From assembly GCF_000423485.1 (NCBI RefSeq), contig NZ_KE384026.1, forward strand, positions 357,583-421,582: a stretch of 64,000 bases of DNA, in the 5' to 3' direction. The position numbers were made by a program, and so were the translations under genes. Shown here one piece after another: positions 28,780 through 38,437 of the stretch; within the stretch, counting starts at the first letter, position 1, and each line of letters opens with the position of its first letter. This DNA is from Propionimicrobium lymphophilum DSM 4903 (GTDB taxonomy: Bacteria; Actinomycetota; Actinomycetes; Propionibacteriales; Propionibacteriaceae). The notes beneath the pieces are model-generated. The model ran no database searches. It was not told where the DNA came from and saw only the letters and a program-made list of their open reading frames with translations.

Positions 28780-29901
28780 CTATGTACCAGCGGCAGGTAG
28801 CGGGAGTTTTGCGAGCTTTCGCAGTACGAAGTACGTGACCAACAATGCCAACAGCCAAACAAGCACAACGACAAATAGTGCAGCCAAATTTCTCATTAAC
28901 CCAGCGAAAACGACTCCATAAGCGATTAGCGCTGTCCAAACGTACATAATCAGAACGGCCTTGATTGTCGACCTGCTCCGCCTGACTAGCCTGTGATGCA
29001 GGTGTTGCTTGTCAGCTTCAAACCACCACTGGCCTCGCATGGTTCGTCGAATATAAGCAAGCGTCATATCGCCGATCGGCAGTGCCATGATCGCAAAAGG
29101 CAGCATGATCGGCAACCAGTTGGGAAGTAAGCCACCGCGTGATGCATCAACAGTGCTGGCATCGATTTGTCCGGTAAGAGATAGGGATGAACAAGCCAGA
29201 AGAAGGCCGAGCAGCATTGAGCCCGTATCCCCCATAAAAAGCTTGGCTCGATAGAAATTGTGTGGCAGGAAGCCAAAACAAATTCCAGTTGTAGTTACTG
29301 CTATAAGGCTAGATGTTGTAGCAACGACGAAGTTTTGTTCCCTAGCCAATACGTACGTGTAGACAAATAGTGCGGACGCACCGATACCCACGACGCCAGC
29401 GGCCAACCCGTCTAAGCCATCGACGATATTGATTGCATTCACACAGATAAAAATGAACACCACTGTGATCAGAATCGAAGTTGCCTGGTCAAGAGCAATG
29501 ATCTGGCTAGGAAGCGATATCCAATACATTCGCACGCCATTGAGCACTGCCACGCTTGCAGCCAAAACCTGACCCGCAATTTTAGCTACCGCTGGCAGCT
29601 CGATGAGGTCGTCTACGACCCCAACTAAACAGATCACTAGAGCAGCAGCCACGATTCCCCAAGAATCTTGGGTGATAACTTGCCTATGCCCGAGAAACGG
29701 CATCCTAGAAGCAACTAAGACTCCGATGACTAACCCACCCAGCATGGCAAGGCCGCCTAGATAGGGCGTTGGCACTGTGTGCACATCCCTTGAACGGACC
29801 TTGGCCATTGCGCCGGTGCGTATCGCAAGACGCCTAGCAGGAGCCGCAAATAGATAAGTTGCTGCGGCCGAGACTAGTAGGACAAGTAAGTATTCGCGCA
29901 C
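28780..29901 (-). CDS. wecA: undecaprenyl/decaprenyl-phosphate sugar-1-phosphate transferase (WecA/MraY family)
   Basis: Polytopic enzyme of 373 residues that transfers a sugar-1-phosphate, typically GlcNAc-1-P, to a polyprenyl phosphate to start wall-polymer synthesis. The catalytic acidic motif is in NIVDGLDGLAAG, with MGDTGSMLLGLL downstream and the cytoplasmic HLHHRL histidine motif. In mycobacteria the same gene position holds wecA/rfe, which starts arabinogalactan linkage-unit synthesis. Confidence 0.9.
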   Translation of the reverse strand: MREYLLVLLVSAAATYLFAAPARRLAIRTGAMAKVRSRDVHTVPTPYLGGLAMLGGLVIGVLVASRMPFLGHRQVITQDSWGIVAAALVICLVGVVDDLIELPAVAKIAGQVLAASVAVLNGVRMYWISLPSQIIALDQATSILITVVFIFICVNAINIVDGLDGLAAGVVGIGASALFVYTYVLAREQNFVVATTSSLIAVTTTGICFGFLPHNFYRAKLFMGDTGSMLLGLLLACSSLSLTGQIDASTVDASRGGLLPNWLPIMLPFAIMALPIGDMTLAYIRRTMRGQWWFEADKQHLHHRLVRRSRSTIKAVLIMYVWTALIAYGVVFAGLMRNLAALFVVVLVWLLALLVTYFVLRKLAKLPLPAAGT

Positions 29902-29904
29902 TGT

Positions 29905-30558
29905 TTAATCCGCAAAATCCGTCTGGCGAGCATCCAGGTTAGGAGCATACTTGCGAAGCTGATCGACGCTAATCGCGCCTAGGCGAATAAGCTCGCCCTC
30001 CGGGTTGTCGACGAAGTTCACGATTGTCGAGGGAACGGGGCCAGGAGTCGGTCCGCCATCTAGGTAAACAGCTACTGAGTCACCCAGCTGGCGCATTGCG
30101 TCCTCTACGTTGGTAGCGGAAGGCTGACCGGAAATATTCGCACTGCTGACAGCCAAAGGGCCCGTAATTCGCAGCAAGTCCCTAGCGTCGTCGCTGTCGG
30201 GCACTCGTACAGCGATGGTGCCGTGTGTCCTGCCAAGATCCATTCGTAGATCCGTAGCCACTTTAAGAATGACCGTTAGAGCTCCAGGCCAATAGTGCTT
30301 GACTAATTTTTTTGCCGCCTTAGGAACGTTTTGAACCATCGCAGGGAGAGTTTCCGGCTCAGCAATTAGAACGGGAGGTGGCATATCACGTCCGCGATGT
30401 TTTGCGTTCAGCAGTCTTTGCACTGCTGAAGCAGAAAAAGCATCTGCGCCAATTCCGTAAACGGTATCTGTAGGCAAAACTATGCATCTACCCTGCTTAA
30501 TCGCTTTAGTAGCGACGCTTAGGGACTCGTTTTTGCCCTTTTTCAGATCCAGTTTCAT
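29905..30558 (-). CDS. threonylcarbamoyl-AMP synthase
   Basis: A 217-residue Sua5/YrdC/YwlC protein that makes threonylcarbamoyl-AMP for the t6A37 modification of ANN-decoding tRNAs. The YrdC core motifs are present: GRCIVLPTDTVYGIGADA, KHRGRDMPPPVLI, RVPDSDDARDLL and SSANISGQ. Its ATG overlaps the end of prmC by 4 nt. Confidence 0.93.
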   Translation of the reverse strand: MKLDLKKGKNESLSVATKAIKQGRCIVLPTDTVYGIGADAFSASAVQRLLNAKHRGRDMPPPVLIAEPETLPAMVQNVPKAAKKLVKHYWPGALTVILKVATDLRMDLGRTHGTIAVRVPDSDDARDLLRITGPLAVSSANISGQPSATNVEDAMRQLGDSVAVYLDGGPTPGPVPSTIVNFVDNPEGELIRLGAISVDQLRKYAPNLDARQTDFAD

Positions 30559-31445
30559 TTTTCTATCCCGGTTCGCTTAGCAGTCAGGAATCTAGGCCTA
30601 CGAGTCAGATCATCGTGATCTTCAACATCGGTAAACCTTCCGTCCGACAATGCTAGTTCAAGTACCGCGTTACGTTGATCGTCACCATGCTCAAAAACCA
30701 ATTTTCCGCCTTCCTTAAGAAGGAAAGCAGCAACCGGAAGGAGCGCCCTAATAGCATCGAGTCCGTCTTCTCCGCTGAACAGCGCGATTTCCGGGTCAGC
30801 AAGCACATCGGCAGATAAACTATCGACCTCAGAATCCGGGATGTATGGCGGGTTAGACACCACGACATCGAGTTTGCCAGCAAGGTCAGGCCTAAGTTTC
30901 GGTAAATCAGAAAAATCGCTTTCGATTATTTCGACGCTGGTCTCAGAGAGGTTCGAGCGTAGGTACTTTGCAGCGTCTTTACTTATTTCGACGGCAAAGA
31001 CGCGAGATCCAGGCACTTCTAAAGCAATCGACTTCGCTATTATGCCGCTGCCGGCACCAAGATCAGCCGCTGCAGGAGCTCGATTACCCTTTTTGATCTC
31101 GTCCTTGCAAGCTGCTATCGCCCAACCAGCCACGATCTCTGTTTCGGGTCTCGGAACTAATACACCGGGCCCGACTTCAACCTCAGTATGCCTGAACCAC
31201 GCTTTGCCCAAGATATGTTGCAAAGGAGCGCCCTCGGCTCGTTTTTTAACGTATCCAAAAAACTTCTCGATAGTCGCGTCATCTATGGTTCGCACGGTTG
31301 CGAGGCCAAGCGGATCTAGGCCCGTCGCATGTTGCATGAGCTGCCTGGCATCAGCCTGGGGAGATAAACTGTTTCCTTCGGCCAACACGTAAGCAGCCAT
31401 ATTTATCAAAGTCTTGGGCCGATTGGATTTCGGCCAATCAGGCAT
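30555..31445 (-). CDS. prmC: release factor glutamine methyltransferase
   Basis: Methylates the Gln of the GGQ motif of release factors; 296 residues. The SAM-binding site is in ADLGAGSGIIAKSIA and the Gln-binding signature is VVSNPPYIPDSEV. It overlaps prfA by one base, so enzyme and substrate are made together. Confidence 0.95.
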   Translation of the reverse strand: MPDWPKSNRPKTLINMAAYVLAEGNSLSPQADARQLMQHATGLDPLGLATVRTIDDATIEKFFGYVKKRAEGAPLQHILGKAWFRHTEVEVGPGVLVPRPETEIVAGWAIAACKDEIKKGNRAPAAADLGAGSGIIAKSIALEVPGSRVFAVEISKDAAKYLRSNLSETSVEIIESDFSDLPKLRPDLAGKLDVVVSNPPYIPDSEVDSLSADVLADPEIALFSGEDGLDAIRALLPVAAFLLKEGGKLVFEHGDDQRNAVLELALSDGRFTDVEDHDDLTRRPRFLTAKRTGIEK

Positions 31446-32518
31446 TATTTCTCACCAACGTGCTGAAGACGTTCCTTCAGGTCTGCTTCCTGAAGCGCTG
31501 AAATGAGTGGTTCTAATTCGCCGGTTAGGACTTGATCGAGGTTATGAGCCTTGAACCCAATTCGGTGATCAGTAATCCTGTTCTCAGGCCAGTTATAGGT
31601 GCGGATACGCTCAGAACGGTCGACAGTGCGGACCTGGGAATGACGGGCGTCTGCCGCCTGAGCAGCGTTTTCCATCTCTTGCTGGGCAACAAGACGTGCA
31701 CGAAGAATGCGCATGGCCTGCTCACGGTTCTGCAACTGGCTGCGCTCGTCCTGGCAGGTAACGACGATTCCGGTCGGCAGGTGCGTGATTCGCACTGCGG
31801 AGTCAGTAGTGTTTACGCCCTGACCACCCTTACCCGAAGAGCGATAAACGTCGATCCGAAGATCCGAATCATTAATCTCAATCTCATCGGGTTCCACATC
31901 GGGCATGACCAGCACACCGGCTGCAGATGTGTGAATACGACCTTGAGATTCGGTGACCGGAACACGCTGGACTCGGTGGACTCCACCCTCAAACTTAAGC
32001 ACACCATACGGAGCGTTACTGGGATCGTTATCCTTAGCGCGGAACGCGACGGTCACTGATTTGTAGCCGCCCAGATCTGTCTGCTCCGATTCAAGCATTT
32101 CCGTCTTCCAACCTCGGTGTTCCGCGTAGCGGAGATACATGTTTAAGAGGTCGCCAGCGAAAAGCGCAGACTCTTCACCACCTTCACCCGACTGGATCTC
32201 CATGATGGCGTCGTTAGCATCATTGGGATCTCTCGGAGCGAGGAGCTCAGTCAATTTGCTCTCGATTTCGGAGAGTTCTTCGCTGAGTCTTTCGGCTTCA
32301 GCAGCGAATTCGGGGTCGTCGTCGGCCAGCTCTTTCGCCGCATCCAGGTCGGCTATTAAACGCTCATGAGCATCCAATGCCTTGATGATAGGGCCAAGTT
32401 GAGCAAAACGACGGCCCACCTTGCGCGACTTTGACGCATCAGACATGACCTCGGGATCAGCCATCTGCGCGGTGACCTCGCGGTATTCGTCTCGTAGTCC
32501 TTCTGCCTGCTCAAACAT
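31445..32518 (-). CDS. prfA: peptide chain release factor 1
   Basis: A 357-residue class I release factor for UAA/UAG codons. The GGQ loop is in [16 protein letters not shown] and the codon-recognition area follows in [12 protein letters not shown]. The ATG follows TTTAGGAG. It is separated from the upstream rpmE by a strong terminator, so it needs its own promoter or read-through; no clear promoter was found. Confidence 0.97.
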   Translation of the reverse strand: MFEQAEGLRDEYREVTAQMADPEVMSDASKSRKVGRRFAQLGPIIKALDAHERLIADLDAAKELADDDPEFAAEAERLSEELSEIESKLTELLAPRDPNDANDAIMEIQSGEGGEESALFAGDLLNMYLRYAEHRGWKTEMLESEQTDLGGYKSVTVAFRAKDNDPSNAPYGVLKFEGGVHRVQRVPVTESQGRIHTSAAGVLVMPDVEPDEIEINDSDLRIDVYRSSGKGGQGVNTTDSAVRITHLPTGIVVTCQDERSQLQNREQAMRILRARLVAQQEMENAAQAADARHSQVRTVDRSERIRTYNWPENRITDHRIGFKAHNLDQVLTGELEPLISALQEADLKERLQHVGEK

Positions 32519-32551
32519 TTATTGGCTCCTAAAGACTTCATTCAAGCTGAT

Positions 32552-32601
32552 TAAACAAAATTACGGGCGCCGGACAGAGTAACCCTGCCGACGCCCGTAA
32601 T
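32552..32601 (-). terminator. intrinsic terminator of rpmE
   Basis: ATTACGGGCG and CGCCCGTAAT pair in a stem extended by a partly paired CCGGC/GCCG section. On the minus strand the stem is followed by TTTTGTTT. It begins 6 nt past the rpmE stop. Confidence 0.85.
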
Positions 32602-32606
32602 AAAAG

Positions 32607-32822
32607 CTATTTAGCGTTCTTCTTACCGTAGCGGCGCTCGAAGCGTGCGACACGACCACCGGTGTCGAGGATCTTCTGCTTACCGGTGTAGAACGGGTGG
32701 CAAGCCGAGCAAACATCGGCGCTCATTACGTCACCTTCGAAGGTGCTACGAGTCTCGAACTGGTTGCCACAAGTGCACACCACCTTAACGGTGTGGTACT
32801 CGGGGTGAATACCCTGCTTCAT
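32607..32822 (-). CDS. rpmE: ribosomal protein bL31, zinc-binding form
   Basis: A 71-residue 50S protein. It starts [16 protein letters not shown] and keeps the zinc ligands CTCGN and CSACHPF (C+ type), so a zinc-free paralogue may exist elsewhere. I use ATG 32822, which follows CAGGAGAAATAAA; the 11 upstream residues in frame are not part of the family. In Streptomyces the gene belongs to the sigma-R regulon; here I see a TTGCGA-18-TAAATA promoter-like pair instead. Confidence 0.96.
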   Translation of the reverse strand: MKQGIHPEYHTVKVVCTCGNQFETRSTFEGDVMSADVCSACHPFYTGKQKILDTGGRVARFERRYGKKNAK

Positions 32823-32940
32823 TTTATTTCTCCTGTCTAGTCGCCGGGTCGCCAAACGAATAAAGGCGTGAACCGGAACCGAAGGTTAATGCTATCGCAA
32901 GTATTTACGCTTACGCGAATTACCGTCGCAATCGAATTTC

Positions 32941-34626
32941 TTAATCGTTATTAGCGGTAGTCCTGCTGATCAAAACCAAAAACTCAGCGTTGTTATGAGT
33001 CTTTCGCATCTGCTTCAGCAATGTCTCCAATGCCTGCTGGTCGTCAAGACCCGAGAGAACCCTGCGCAGCTTCCAGATGATGTCTAGCTCTTGCTTCGAA
33101 GTAAGCAAGTCTTCTCGCCTAGTGCCAGAGGCCTCAACGTTAATCGCCGGGAAAACTCGCTTATCCGCAAGCTGCCTGCTGAGTCGCAGCTCCATGTTTC
33201 CGGTTCCCTTGAATTCCTCGAAAATGACATCGTCCATCTTTGAGCCGGTCTCGACCAGAGCCGTAGCAAGGATGGTTAACGATCCACCATTTTCTATGTT
33301 TCGGGCGGCACCGAAGAACTTCTTGGGCGGATAAAGCGCAGCTGAGTCGACGCCACCAGAAAGGATTCGGCCGGATGCAGGAGCCGATAGGTTGTACGCC
33401 CTACCTAAGCGGGTAATTCCGTCTAGAAGAATCACCACGTCTTTACCGAGCTCCACCATTCTTTTCGCGCGTTCAATTGCCAATTCGGCAATTGTCGTGT
33501 GATCGGAAGCGGGACGGTCGAAAGTCGAGGCTATTACCTCGCCCGAGGTCGTCCGTTGAAAATCCGTCACTTCCTCAGGACGCTCGTCAACCAAAACGAC
33601 CATCAAGTGAACTTCTGGGTTGTTACGCGTGATGGCGTTGGCAATGGTCTGCATCGCCATGGTTTTTCCGGCTTTAGGAGGGCTGACCAAAAGACCGCGC
33701 TGGCCCTTACCGATTGGAGAAATCAAATCGATGATACGGCCAGCAAGCTCGTTCTGGCTCGTCTCCATCCGCAATCTTTCCTGCGGATAAAGCGGAGTCA
33801 GCTTATTGAACTCCGGTCGGTCTGCCATCTTCTCTGGGGAAACACCGTTAATAGTGTCGATGCGTACGAGGGGGCTGAATTTTTCCTTACGCTCCCCTTC
33901 TCGCTGCTGACGGATCGCTCCGGACACTACATCGCCCTTGCGCAGATTGTTCTTGCGAACCATCGACATGGAAACGTAAGCATCCTGAGGGCTAGGAAGA
34001 TATCCCTGGGTGCGCACGAATGCGTAGTTATCAAGAACATCAAGGATGCCCTTAACATCGACCAAAACGTCGTCTTCACGAATGGTTTCGTCTACCCTAG
34101 AATCGTTCCGCGACCGTCTGTTCTGCCTATCGCGTTGTCGGCGGTGGCGAGACCTGCGGCCACCACCCTCGTGATTTGACTGATCGTCACGCCTAAACTG
34201 TTTTTCGGACCTTTCAGACTTCTGCTGATTGCTGGCGCGCTTGGCTTTGCGCTGGCGAAGTCTTTCCTGGACTGCAGGATCCTGGCTCAAAGCATCAAGC
34301 CTGGCACCAATCTCAACGGAAGTATCAGTGCTAGCAGACTGCTCGTTAGAGGATTCTTGAGGTTGGTTCTCTTCAAACAAGGTTCCGTTGGACTCTTCGG
34401 CAGCTTTCTTTGCTGCTCGTTGACGCCTTGACAACTTGGCAGTTTTTTCTAACTGACTGGATGATCCGCCAGAAGGCGCGCCATTGGACTTGATCGCTTC
34501 GATCAACTCAGCCTTGCGCAGCTTTGCCGCGCCTTTAATTCCCATCTGTGATGCGACGCGTTTCAGATCAGCGACGTTCATGGTCGCCAGATTAGATCCT
34601 GGATTGCTCGCGATATTTTCGCTCAC
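32941..34626 (-). CDS. rho: transcription termination factor Rho
   Basis: Hexameric RNA helicase that ends transcription; 561 residues against 419 in E. coli. The N-terminal SAP-like domain (MNVADLKRVASQMGIKG) is followed by a disordered insertion of about 140 residues. This runs from Ser/Glu-rich to strongly basic (RRSRHRRQRDRQNRRSR), as in other actinobacterial Rho proteins. Then come the primary RNA-binding domain (LDNYAFVRTQGYLPSP) and the ATPase with Walker A SPPKAGKTMAMQ and VLVDERPEEVTDF. It is preceded by a leader region of about 320 nt. Confidence 0.97.
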   Translation of the reverse strand: MSENIASNPGSNLATMNVADLKRVASQMGIKGAAKLRKAELIEAIKSNGAPSGGSSSQLEKTAKLSRRQRAAKKAAEESNGTLFEENQPQESSNEQSASTDTSVEIGARLDALSQDPAVQERLRQRKAKRASNQQKSERSEKQFRRDDQSNHEGGGRRSRHRRQRDRQNRRSRNDSRVDETIREDDVLVDVKGILDVLDNYAFVRTQGYLPSPQDAYVSMSMVRKNNLRKGDVVSGAIRQQREGERKEKFSPLVRIDTINGVSPEKMADRPEFNKLTPLYPQERLRMETSQNELAGRIIDLISPIGKGQRGLLVSPPKAGKTMAMQTIANAITRNNPEVHLMVVLVDERPEEVTDFQRTTSGEVIASTFDRPASDHTTIAELAIERAKRMVELGKDVVILLDGITRLGRAYNLSAPASGRILSGGVDSAALYPPKKFFGAARNIENGGSLTILATALVETGSKMDDVIFEEFKGTGNMELRLSRQLADKRVFPAINVEASGTRREDLLTSKQELDIIWKLRRVLSGLDDQQALETLLKQMRKTHNNAEFLVLISRTTANND

Positions 34627-34988
34627 TTAATTGTCCTTTCAAGATCTGCAGCGGATATCAAGTAGCGATACCTAATAACTTTCAAGCCCTTAGTGGGTGA
34701 ATCGAAGCTATTTAAACCCGCAGACCGCAGGCCGAAACTAGATTTTTCTAGCTAATCTTTTGGCGGGAATCGACTTAATAATTCAAAAGTCGGTTGACCC
34801 TATAAGCAATTGGCTCTGAAGTAAGTTAGCGCAAGTGATGAAAACAATAAAAATGGTTTTCAAAATTTCGGCTGATCGAACCCGAGCCTCTTGCTTTGCT
34901 GATTAGCAGAATCGAAATCACCAAACATAGTGACTGCCGATTTCTACTAGTCAGTATAACCCGCTTGGAGAAATATCCCCAACTTCAC
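34627..34988 (-). other. 362-nt non-coding region: probable rho promoter and long leader
   Basis: I see no convincing gene here. On the minus strand TTGGGG-18-TATACT lies at 34953-34982, just past thrH, and a second -10-like TATAGG lies near 34798. Either would give rho an unusually long 5' leader (about 320 or 165 nt). The leader contains short inverted repeats such as CGACTT...AAGTCG and CTAGA...TCTAG. Long, structured leaders fit autogenous control of rho, but that is inference. Confidence 0.45.
34953..34982 (-). promoter_or_regulatory. candidate rho promoter
   Basis: TTGGGG (34977-34982), 18-nt spacer and TATACT (34953-34958) on the minus strand. The -10 matches five of six bases; the -35 matches only its TTG. 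Confidence 0.4.
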
Positions 34989-35597
34989 CTATGACAATTT
35001 TGCGGCAGCCTTCTCGAAGAAGGCACGGAGATCGTCATAATTGTTGGCCACAGGGAACTGCTTGAAGTCATTCGCCACCTGCTTGGACGGCTTGAATAAT
35101 GCTCCCGCATCAGCCTGCCCCAGCATTGTGGTGTCGTTATACGAATCGCCGGTAGCAACGCACTTAAAATTGATGCTTTGCAAAGCCTGTACTGCCTTTT
35201 GTTTCTGATTCGACTGGCGCAGCTTGTACCCAACGATCGAATCATTTTCTACGACGAGGTCGTGGCAGAAAAGAGTTGGGTAATCAAGTTGCCTCATCAA
35301 CGGCCACATGAATTCGTAGTAAGTATCGGAAAGAATAATTACCTGGAAACGTTCACGCAGCCAATCCAAAAATTCCTTTGCGCCCTCAAGCGGCTTGAGC
35401 GTGGAGATGACCTCCTGAATATCGGAGAGCTTAATACCGTGTTCGGCGAGCACCTTTAGACGACCCTTCATCAGTTCGTCATAATCAGGGATCTCTCTGG
35501 TGGTCAGCCCAAGCTCTTCGATGCCTGTTTTATCTGCTACGGCAAGCCAAACTTCCGGGACGAGAACGCCCTCTAGGTCTAAGCAAGCAACGATCAT
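34989..35597 (-). CDS. thrH: bifunctional phosphoserine phosphatase/homoserine phosphotransferase ThrH
   Basis: A 202-residue HAD-superfamily enzyme. The HAD motif I is LDLEGVLVPE (nucleophile Asp near residue 7), with SDTYYEFMWPLMRQL, and ATGDSYNDTTML as the metal motif. This sequence type is ThrH, first studied in Pseudomonas, which can dephosphorylate phosphoserine and phosphorylate homoserine. It overlaps hom by one base, where Mycobacterium has thrC and thrB. Co-translation with homoserine dehydrogenase supports a role on homoserine; a SerB role remains possible. Confidence 0.88.
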   Translation of the reverse strand: MIVACLDLEGVLVPEVWLAVADKTGIEELGLTTREIPDYDELMKGRLKVLAEHGIKLSDIQEVISTLKPLEGAKEFLDWLRERFQVIILSDTYYEFMWPLMRQLDYPTLFCHDLVVENDSIVGYKLRQSNQKQKAVQALQSINFKCVATGDSYNDTTMLGQADAGALFKPSKQVANDFKQFPVANNYDDLRAFFEKAAAKLS

Positions 35598-36892
35598 TAG
35601 CTACCAACCCTTATGAAACTGATGTTGTTCGACACGTAGTCGCTGTCTCGTAGTTCCTTCATGCAGGCTAGAACATCAGCCTCTAGTGCCTCGTGTGTCA
35701 TTAAACCAACCGAGGCGTGATCTCCGGATTCATCAACCGCAACCTGCTCGAGGGAGTAAACAGAAACGTTGTGTTTTGCCAGCGTAGTTGCGACCGAAGC
35801 AAGGACTCCAGCCTCATCGGTTAGATCAAGCGTTAGCTGATAGTGGCAGCGAGTGGAACCCATTTTTGCGATCGGAAGCTTTTTGAAGCCTGCAAGAACG
35901 GGCAAGGAAATACCTGCGACCCTGTTGCGTGCCACCGTCACCAAGTCGCCAACTACAGCGCTTGCTGTCGGCGCTCCGCCTGCGCCCGGGCCCATGAACA
36001 TGAGCTTATCTGCCGCTTCGGCTTCTACCATGATGGCATTGTAGGCGCCAGCGATCGACGCCAGCGGGTGGCTCTTCGGGAGCATTACCGGGTGCACACG
36101 AACGTGGACTTCACCGTCGATTAGCTCTGCCATGGCGAGAAGCTTTACGACGCAATTGGCAGCATGGGCAGCAGAAATCTCTGTCTGGGTAATCTTGGTG
36201 ATTCCCTCGCAATAGACATCACTAATGTTGACCGGCGTGCGGAAAGCCAAGCTAGCGAGAATCGCGGCCTTAGCTGCGGCGTCTGCCCCACCTACGTCAG
36301 CAGTCGGGTCTTGCTCCGCGTAGCCCAATTCTTGGGCCTGCTTCAGCGCGGTTTCATACTCCATCCCCTCCGTGGTCATCTTGTCGAGAATGTAGTTGGT
36401 AGTGCCGTTGACGATTCCAGCAACCTTAGTGATCTTGTCACCAACAAGAGAATCACGCAGCGGACGAATAATAGGTATCGCGCCAGCTACTGCAGCTTCA
36501 AAGTAGACGTCTACGCCCGCCTTATTCGACGCCGAAAAGATCTCTTCACCGAAAGCAGAGAGCAAAGCTTTGTTTCCAGTAACGACAGACTTGCCAGTCT
36601 CAATGGCCTTCATGATCAGGCCCTTGGTTTCGTCGACACCGCCCATCAACTCGACGACGATATCGATGTCTTTCCTTGAGACAAGGCCCATAGTGTCGTC
36701 TGTTAATAGTTCAGAGGGAATGCCGGGACGTTCTTTGGAAACATTTCGTACGGCAACTCCGGCTAGCTCTATTTCGCGACCAGCCCTACGCGCGAATTCT
36801 TCACGCTGCGTCAACAACAGCCTCGCTACTTCACTGCCGACTGTTCCAGCACCAACAAGGGCCACCTTAAGGGGCTTGGATTTTTCACCCAT
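35597..36892 (-). CDS. hom: homoserine dehydrogenase
   Basis: Makes homoserine from aspartate semialdehyde for threonine and methionine; 431 residues. An NAD(P)-binding motif (VALVGAGTVGSEVARLLL) and the catalytic region with GIVNGTTNYIL and GYAEQDPTADVGG are followed by a C-terminal ACT domain (YQLTLDLTDEAGVLASVA) for feedback by threonine. It lies 15 nt after lysA. Confidence 0.96.
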   Translation of the reverse strand: MGEKSKPLKVALVGAGTVGSEVARLLLTQREEFARRAGREIELAGVAVRNVSKERPGIPSELLTDDTMGLVSRKDIDIVVELMGGVDETKGLIMKAIETGKSVVTGNKALLSAFGEEIFSASNKAGVDVYFEAAVAGAIPIIRPLRDSLVGDKITKVAGIVNGTTNYILDKMTTEGMEYETALKQAQELGYAEQDPTADVGGADAAAKAAILASLAFRTPVNISDVYCEGITKITQTEISAAHAANCVVKLLAMAELIDGEVHVRVHPVMLPKSHPLASIAGAYNAIMVEAEAADKLMFMGPGAGGAPTASAVVGDLVTVARNRVAGISLPVLAGFKKLPIAKMGSTRCHYQLTLDLTDEAGVLASVATTLAKHNVSVYSLEQVAVDESGDHASVGLMTHEALEADVLACMKELRDSDYVSNNISFIRVGS

Positions 36893-36907
36893 TAATAAAC
36901 CTTTTCT

Positions 36908-38296
36908 TTACTCGCCTACGTCTAATCTAGCCAGATCAGCAAGAGTTTCACGACGAATCATTGTCTGTAGCCTACCTGCTTTAACAGATACCACCGGAGG
37001 ACGGGGTATGTGGTTGTAGTTACTGGCCATTGCGTAGGAGTAAGCGCCACAGGCAGGAACAGCGATCAGATCGCCAGGAACAATATCTCCAGGTAGATAG
37101 ACATCATGAACGACTATGTCTCCACCCTCGCAGTGTTTTCCGACTACTCTGCACAAGACGGGTTCACAATCGGAAGCTCGGCTGGCAAGCACTGCGGTGT
37201 ATTCTGCCCCGTAAAGTGCAGGCCTGATGTTGTCGCTCATCCCACCGTCGACTGAAACATAGACCCTGCTGCCTTCCTCCAAGTCGACCACTTTGACAGT
37301 GCCTACCTCGTATACTGCAACTCCTGTTGGGCCGACTATCGAGCGACCAGGTTCGATAGACACTCGCGGCAAATCGAGGCTTAGGATTTCGGCTTGTTTT
37401 TTGACGATTCCCTGCAGGTCAGATGCGAGCGACCGAGGAGTGGCAGGCTCGTCTTCATCCGTATAAGCGATACCAAAACCACCGCCTAGATCAAGCTCAG
37501 GTAGCTGAGTGGAAGTGGCATCAGCGAACTGCGCGAGCAGCTTCAGTGTTCGCTTCGCAGCGACCTCAAAACCACTCGTATCGAATATTTGACTACCAAT
37601 ATGAGAATGAACGCCGAGAAGATTTAGCTGCGCAGAATTATGGCACCTAATCATCGCGACCAATGCCTGCCCCGAGGCGATGGAGAAACCAAACTTCTGA
37701 TCCTCATGAGCCGTAGCGATGTAGTCGTGGGTGTGGGCCGATACGCCCGCAGTCACGCGGACCATAACGTTCGCAGTGATGCCAAGCTGCTGAGCGATCT
37801 GCTCTGTTCGAGAGATTTCATAGAAGGAGTCGACGATGATTCGACCGATTCCGTTTTCCAGTGCGAAACGAATCTCGTCAATCGACTTGTTGTTTCCGTG
37901 GAAACCGATCTTCGCAGGGTCAAAATCAGCTCGAAGCGCGGTTTCGATCTCGCCCATAGAGCAGACGTCAAGATTCAAGCTCTCTTCTTTTACCCATCTG
38001 GCAATCGTTTTAGAAAGAAAAGCCTTCCCAGCATAAAAGACGTCCCAACCGTGAAACGCCTCCTTGAATGAGGAAGCCCTGGCGCGAAAATCCTCTTCGT
38101 CAATCAGGTATACCGGCGAGCCGGACTCAGCCACTGCCTCGGAAACGCTTACACCACCAATCGAAAGCATCCCATCGATTCGTTCTGCGGTACGAGGCCA
38201 AATCTTTGGGTTCAAAGCATTCGCGTCCTCTGGCTTAATCAGCCAATCAGGATGAGTTGCTGCTGCTTGTGCATTGGAGGCGCTGATGGTGTGCAT
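36908..38296 (-). CDS. lysA: diaminopimelate decarboxylase
   Basis: PLP enzyme for the last step of lysine synthesis; 462 residues. The PLP lysine is in FYAGKAFLSK, followed by HGNNKS, the GVHSHIGSQ loop, ELDLGGGFGI and EPGRSIVGPTG. The N-terminal 30 residues are longer than in many homologues. It is divergent from tRNA-Arg. A -10-like CAGAAT ends 7 nt before the ATG. Confidence 0.96.
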   Translation of the reverse strand: MHTISASNAQAAATHPDWLIKPEDANALNPKIWPRTAERIDGMLSIGGVSVSEAVAESGSPVYLIDEEDFRARASSFKEAFHGWDVFYAGKAFLSKTIARWVKEESLNLDVCSMGEIETALRADFDPAKIGFHGNNKSIDEIRFALENGIGRIIVDSFYEISRTEQIAQQLGITANVMVRVTAGVSAHTHDYIATAHEDQKFGFSIASGQALVAMIRCHNSAQLNLLGVHSHIGSQIFDTSGFEVAAKRTLKLLAQFADATSTQLPELDLGGGFGIAYTDEDEPATPRSLASDLQGIVKKQAEILSLDLPRVSIEPGRSIVGPTGVAVYEVGTVKVVDLEEGSRVYVSVDGGMSDNIRPALYGAEYTAVLASRASDCEPVLCRVVGKHCEGGDIVVHDVYLPGDIVPGDLIAVPACGAYSYAMASNYNHIPRPPVVSVKAGRLQTMIRRETLADLARLDVGE

Positions 38297-38336
38297 GCTG
38301 AAAATTCTGGCAAAAGAAACCCTGATATTAAAGCCG

Positions 38337-38382
38337 ATGACCGATAATCGGATTTCTGCTGCTATATTTGCTCATCGGTCAT
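38337..38382. promoter_or_regulatory. 9-bp inverted repeat in the lysA/tRNA-Arg intergenic region
   Basis: ATGACCGAT (38337-38345) and ATCGGTCAT (38374-38382) are perfect inverted copies 28 nt apart, between divergent lysA and tRNA-Arg. They could be a paired operator or a hairpin in the lysA leader; nothing in the sequence decides which. Confidence 0.35.
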
Positions 38383-38437
38383 GCGGAAATGATTAGGTTA
38401 TTGTGCCGCTAGGCCTAAAATAGCTTATTAGTTATTT

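Noticed and set aside
33499-34179. 226-codon open frame opposite rho
   Set aside because: Antisense to conserved rho motifs and without start signals.
34838-34909. 24-codon plus-strand frame starting at an ATG in the rho upstream region
   Set aside because: No ribosome site, no likeness to known small proteins, and no promoter; probably chance.
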